DNA from: Planctomycetales bacterium
Lineage (GTDB): Bacteria; Planctomycetota; Planctomycetia; Pirellulales; S012-138
DNA length: 40,487 bases
Assembly: GCA_015488215.1 (NCBI GenBank)
Contig: WFOE01000103.1
Span: 1-40,487 of the forward strand
Direction: 5' to 3'
Part shown: positions 37,444 through 40,487 of the stretch, piece by piece
Position numbering within the stretch: the stretch's first letter is position 1
How the letters are laid out: every line of letters starts with the position of its first letter
Translations under genes and position numbers: made by a program
Notes under the pieces: model-generated
Seen by the model: only the letters and a program-made list of their open reading frames with translations
Told to the model about the DNA's origin: nothing
Database searches by the model: none

Positions 37444-38328
37444 CTATGGCGAGGCCGTCACGGCTTCCCGTCCGTTTCGGGTAGCCAGGGCATCCAGTAC
37501 GGCCGCGTCGATATCCGGAGAGAGCATCCGCACGGCCGCATCGGCAAAAGCCATGTTCACCCCGTTGGGATGATCGCTGCGAAAGGTGTGAAACTCGTCG
37601 AAGCCGCTGACCAGTGCCTGGGCGTTAAACACCCCGGCGGTGGTTGCAATCGAAAAGCCCGGATAGCCGATCCCCCACTGCACCACGCCCCCACGGAGCT
37701 TGTCAGTCCCGGCAAAAAAGTAGTTTTGCAGGCCGTAGTCCATCTCGCCTAGCAGGATTGTGTTGGAAGTGCCGTCCTGGATACGGCCCAGCGTGGTGGC
37801 AAACTGATCGCTGCTAAAGACAAACGCTCCGTTGCGCGGGCCGCGCCAAGGATTCTGGCTGCCCACGCATACGGCGTAGCTGGCCGGAGCTCCTTCGTAG
37901 GGAGCCTTGGGATGGGGCACGGGCCGAGGCAAGTCCATCGTAGGGCACAGGAATCCCGGCAACGTTTCTTTGATCAACTGGTTGTTCGTACCATGAAAGA
38001 CCGACTGAGTCAGGTCGAACCGCTGGTGCAGGTTGCTCTGTTCCAGATACGGCAACGCAGAAGTAAATGCACTGTGGAACGTTGTCCCCCATTGGCTAGC
38101 AAAGGGAAATCGCCCTTGGGCATCATGATGCAGGTGCATGGCCAGCGCAAGCTGCCGCAGATTGTTCTGGCAGGAGCTGCGGCGCCCACTTTCCCGAGCA
38201 GCCTGGACGGCCGAAAGCAACAGCCCAACCAGAATCCCCACAATGGCAAGAACCACCAGCAGCTCGATCAGAGTAAAAGCTGCCCGCACGCGGACAGAAC
38301 CGACGGGAGCAGATCGCAAGGCCAGCAT
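37444..38328 (-). CDS. DUF1559 prepilin-like protein
   Basis: A 294-residue protein. ATG 38328 has GGAGGTG four bases upstream. The N-terminus AFTLIELLVVLAIVGILVGLLLSAVQ is a type IV prepilin/pseudopilin signal with the helix that follows; CQNNLRQLALAMHLHHD is the DUF1559 core. Towards the C-terminus HPNGVNMAFADAAVRMLS corresponds to the HxGVNxxFxDGSV motif (the so-called H-X9-DG), with DA replacing DG. Planctomycete genomes carry dozens of these; they are processed and exported and may be minor pilins or surface proteins. It is driven by the strong promoter at 38423-38450. Confidence 0.92.
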   Translation of the reverse strand: MLALRSAPVGSVRVRAAFTLIELLVVLAIVGILVGLLLSAVQAARESGRRSSCQNNLRQLALAMHLHHDAQGRFPFASQWGTTFHSAFTSALPYLEQSNLHQRFDLTQSVFHGTNNQLIKETLPGFLCPTMDLPRPVPHPKAPYEGAPASYAVCVGSQNPWRGPRNGAFVFSSDQFATTLGRIQDGTSNTILLGEMDYGLQNYFFAGTDKLRGGVVQWGIGYPGFSIATTAGVFNAQALVSGFDEFHTFRSDHPNGVNMAFADAAVRMLSPDIDAAVLDALATRNGREAVTASP

Positions 38329-38422
38329 GACACACCTCCCAAACAGCAAGGGGGGAACCAGGCGTGGCTTGCTGGCCTTGGCGGCTGGCTAGCACGCTAT
38401 TGAGACGCAATTTCAATAGCGG

Positions 38423-38450
38423 ATAATACACGATGCCAATCCGGTGTCAA
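38423..38450 (-). promoter_or_regulatory. Strong candidate promoter for the DUF1559 gene
   Basis: Minus strand TTGACA (38445-38450), 16-base spacer, TATTAT (38423-38428). Six of six and five of six matches to the housekeeping consensus, in the only AT-rich stretch of the region. Confidence 0.65.
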
Positions 38451-38519
38451 CTGCTTTTTCGGAAAAAGTCCATTTCCGGCGAATTTTCAGTATCTTCTGC
38501 TTGCCATTGAAGTGATACA

Positions 38520-38538
38520 GATAATCAGTATCATTATC
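38520..38538. promoter_or_regulatory. Fur-box operator upstream of hemP
   Basis: GATAATCAGTATCATTATC on the plus strand. Its complement matches the classical 19-base Fur consensus at 17 of 19 positions. TGATAC (38513-38518) and GTATCA (38528-38533) give a second overlapping half-site pair, as in extended Fur sites. TTGAAG (38507-38512) and TATCAT (38529-38534), 16 bases apart, form a promoter within the site, so Fur would block it. The site begins 63 bases before the hemP ATG. Confidence 0.7.
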
Positions 38539-38582
38539 ATTGCTTTCTCTCCGTTCCCCTTGCCCCATCGGGAAGTGGCCCC

Positions 38583-38789
38583 ATGAACCAGTCCGAACAG
38601 CCGGAACAGCGCCAACACGCCCGGCAAGACCAGCCGCCACCGGATGCTTCGCTTCCCCGGGAAGCGCTGCCTCGGATTATTCCGGTCGAACAACTGCTGG
38701 GCCAGGACGACGAGGTGCTCATCCTCTGCGGTTCGCAGCTTTACCGGCTTCGCCGCACGCGCCAGGGAAAACTCATTCTGCACAAGTAA
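38583..38789 (+). CDS. hemP: Hemin uptake protein HemP/HmuP
   Basis: A 68-residue protein whose C-terminal half, EVLILCGSQLYRLRRTRQGKLILHK, has the HemP pattern (hydrophobic strand, G-x-x-Y-x-LR-x-TRxGKLIL-K). HemP proteins are small regulators or accessories of heme and siderophore uptake, usually iron-repressed. The N-terminal 30 residues are a Gln/Pro/Glu-rich tail. It stands alone directly behind a Fur box; no heme receptor or ABC transporter is in the window. Given its size it could be missed by automatic annotation. Confidence 0.85.
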   Translation: MNQSEQPEQRQHARQDQPPPDASLPREALPRIIPVEQLLGQDDEVLILCGSQLYRLRRTRQGKLILHK

Positions 38790-38964
38790 ATCCCAGGGAC
38801 GTCGGCACTCCGCTTCGGCAGTTACTTCTCACCCAGGCCGGCTTTTCTCCCGGTGGGCTTTCCTGCGGTGAGCTCTAGAATAGGGGCACCCGACTCTCCG
38901 GTGCTCTCCGCTTCCCGGTGTGAATTTCCGCCGGGCTACCTACTGCGAGGACAAGGACTAACCG

Positions 38965-40422
38965 ATGAACCAACCGGCCGTGCTGGTCATCTTCGGCGCT
39001 TCGGGCGATCTGGCCCGGCGAAAGCTGGTGCCGGCCCTGTTTCGTCTGTTCCTCAAAGGTCGCTTGCCCTCGGGCGTGCAAGTGCTGGGTGTTTCCCGCA
39101 CCCGGTTTTCCGACCAGCAGTGGGCCGGCCACTTGCGCGAACATCTGCCCGGGGAACTCTCACCTGAAGAGCAAGCCGCCTGGGACCGCTTTGCCCAAAT
39201 CTTGCACTACCAGCCGGGCGACCTCACTCGGCAGGAAGACTTCCACCGCCTGGGAGAGCGGCTGGAGCAACTGCAACAGGGCCGGCCCGCTCAGCGCGTC
39301 TTCTACCTGGCCACCGCTCCGCACTACTTCGGCCAGGCAATCCAGGGGCTGATTTCCGCCGGGCTGAACCGAGCCGAGCCAGGGCCGCCTCCGCGGGTGG
39401 TGGTGGAAAAGCCGTTCGGCCGCGACCTGGAATCGGCCCGGGCCCTGAACGAACAACTCCACCGCGGCTTCGACGAGTCCCAGGTGTTTCGCATTGACCA
39501 CTACCTGGGCAAGGAGACGGTGCAGAACATCCTGGTGCTGCGGTTTGCCAACGCCATCTTCGAGCCGGTCTGGAACCGCAGCTTCGTGGAACACGTGGAA
39601 ATCACCGCGGCGGAACGGGACGACGTGGGCACGCGCGGGGCCACCTACGACGCCACTGGGGTGCTACGCGACATGTTCCAGAACCACCTGTTCCAGTTGC
39701 TCTGCTTTACCACGATGGAAGCGCCCAACCGCTTCGAGGCCGACGCAATCCGCAACGAGAAAGTCAAAGTACTCGACGCGGTGCGCCCCCTGGACCGCCA
39801 GGCCGTGCTGCAAGATACGCTGCGGGCCCAGTATCGCGGCTACCGTCAGGCCCCCGGCGTGGACCCGAACAGCCGCACGGCCACGTTCGCCGCGGTGCGG
39901 TTGTGGATTGACAACTGGCGGTGGCAAGGCGTTCCGTTTTTCCTGCGCAGCGGCAAGGCGATGAACTGCCGCACCACGCAGATTGTGGTCCAGTTCCGCC
40001 AGCCGCCGCTTCAGTTGTTCCGCCAGTGCGGCGGGGTGCATCAGGGCAACCGGCTGGTCATTCAAATCCAACCGGCCGAAGGAATCCAACTGCACATCCA
40101 GACCAAAGTGCCCGATGCCGGTATGGAGCTGACGCTGACCGACTTGTCGTTCCGTTTTGACCGGCACTTTCAGGGGCGGATGCCGGACGCATACGAGCGG
40201 CTGTTGCTGGACGTGCTGGCCGGGGACCCGAGCCTGTTTGCCCGCAGCGACGAAGTGGAACAAGCCTGGCGGATTGTGGACCCGATTTTGCGCATCTGGG
40301 AACAAGAGGACGAGCCCCCGTTGGCTTTTTATGAACCGGGCCAATGGGGACCCGAGGAAAGCAGCCGCTGGATCGCCCGGTTGGGCCATCGCTGGATGGA
40401 CGTGTGCCCGGTGCTGGAATAG
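38965..40422 (+). CDS. zwf: Glucose-6-phosphate 1-dehydrogenase
   Basis: A 485-residue G6PDH, the first step of the oxidative pentose phosphate pathway, which oxidises glucose 6-phosphate with NADP or NAD. The nucleotide-binding GASGDLA (11-17), EKPFG (148-152), the substrate-binding RIDHYLGKE (176-184) and the [11 protein letters not shown] segment are intact. AAGGAC lies eight bases upstream of the ATG. Length is normal. No gnd or pgl follows in the remaining 65 bases of the window. Confidence 0.96.
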   Translation: MNQPAVLVIFGASGDLARRKLVPALFRLFLKGRLPSGVQVLGVSRTRFSDQQWAGHLREHLPGELSPEEQAAWDRFAQILHYQPGDLTRQEDFHRLGERLEQLQQGRPAQRVFYLATAPHYFGQAIQGLISAGLNRAEPGPPPRVVVEKPFGRDLESARALNEQLHRGFDESQVFRIDHYLGKETVQNILVLRFANAIFEPVWNRSFVEHVEITAAERDDVGTRGATYDATGVLRDMFQNHLFQLLCFTTMEAPNRFEADAIRNEKVKVLDAVRPLDRQAVLQDTLRAQYRGYRQAPGVDPNSRTATFAAVRLWIDNWRWQGVPFFLRSGKAMNCRTTQIVVQFRQPPLQLFRQCGGVHQGNRLVIQIQPAEGIQLHIQTKVPDAGMELTLTDLSFRFDRHFQGRMPDAYERLLLDVLAGDPSLFARSDEVEQAWRIVDPILRIWEQEDEPPLAFYEPGQWGPEESSRWIARLGHRWMDVCPVLE

Positions 40423-40487
40423 ACCTCGGGGGGCAGGGGTTGCCGGGACGGAAAAGGATTTTGCTCCCCGGCCACCCGGCTCTACAA

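Overview
The window looks like chromosomal DNA of a GC-rich planctomycete (Pirellulales-type). The markers are families typical of that phylum: a Tat-exported DUF1501 protein, a DUF1559 pseudopilin-like protein, a DUF1080 (3-keto-disaccharide hydrolase) protein, a two-gene family of DUF6268-like exported proteins and several secreted proteins of unknown function. A thermophilic Thermogutta-like relative would fit the nitrogen-oxide enzyme described below, but that is only a guess. I see no tRNA, rRNA, CRISPR array, transposase or integrase.

Layout. 1-3300: a modular palindromic repeat cluster, then acpS and a MOSC protein in a translationally coupled minus-strand pair, another repeat cluster, and a DUF1501 protein. 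3461-7315 (plus): rpmB, gatC, gatA and a secreted parallel beta-helix protein. 7429-16437 (minus): a molybdenum oxidoreductase cluster resembling the nitrite oxidoreductase/nitrate reductase branch of the type II DMSO reductases. Its order of transcription is: diheme-c plus ethylbenzene-dehydrogenase-type gamma lipoprotein, Tat-exported catalytic alpha subunit, small unknown protein, four-cluster Fe-S beta subunit, TorD/NarJ-type chaperone, and a carboxymuconolactone-decarboxylase-like protein. Two repeat clusters interrupt it. 16438-17326: a long intergenic region with divergent promoters and a possible unannotated one-helix membrane micro-ORF. 17327-23904 (plus): guaB, an exported planctomycete protein, two tandem DUF6268-like barrel proteins, and a WecA/MraY-type glycosyltransferase. 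23943-24899 (minus): a nucleotide-sugar epimerase. 25254-31421 (plus): TrkH, a GH42-like secreted glycosidase, rdgB and an enolase-superfamily enzyme. 31494-38328 (minus): HD-GYP, MocA-like and XdhC cofactor-maturation proteins, and four secreted or envelope proteins. 38583-40422 (plus): hemP behind a near-consensus Fur box, then zwf.

The most distinctive elements are three. First, the NXR-like complex appears built to work outside the cytoplasmic membrane: Tat signal on alpha, lipoprotein signal on the heme subunit, and its own chaperone. Second, a family of short hairpins keeps a fixed GGCGAG flank while the stem bases change in compensating pairs; they occur only between genes, including inside the NXR cluster. 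Third, a tiny hemP gene sits directly behind a 17/19 Fur-box match. Functions are inferred from sequence motifs and recalled family knowledge; no database search was possible.
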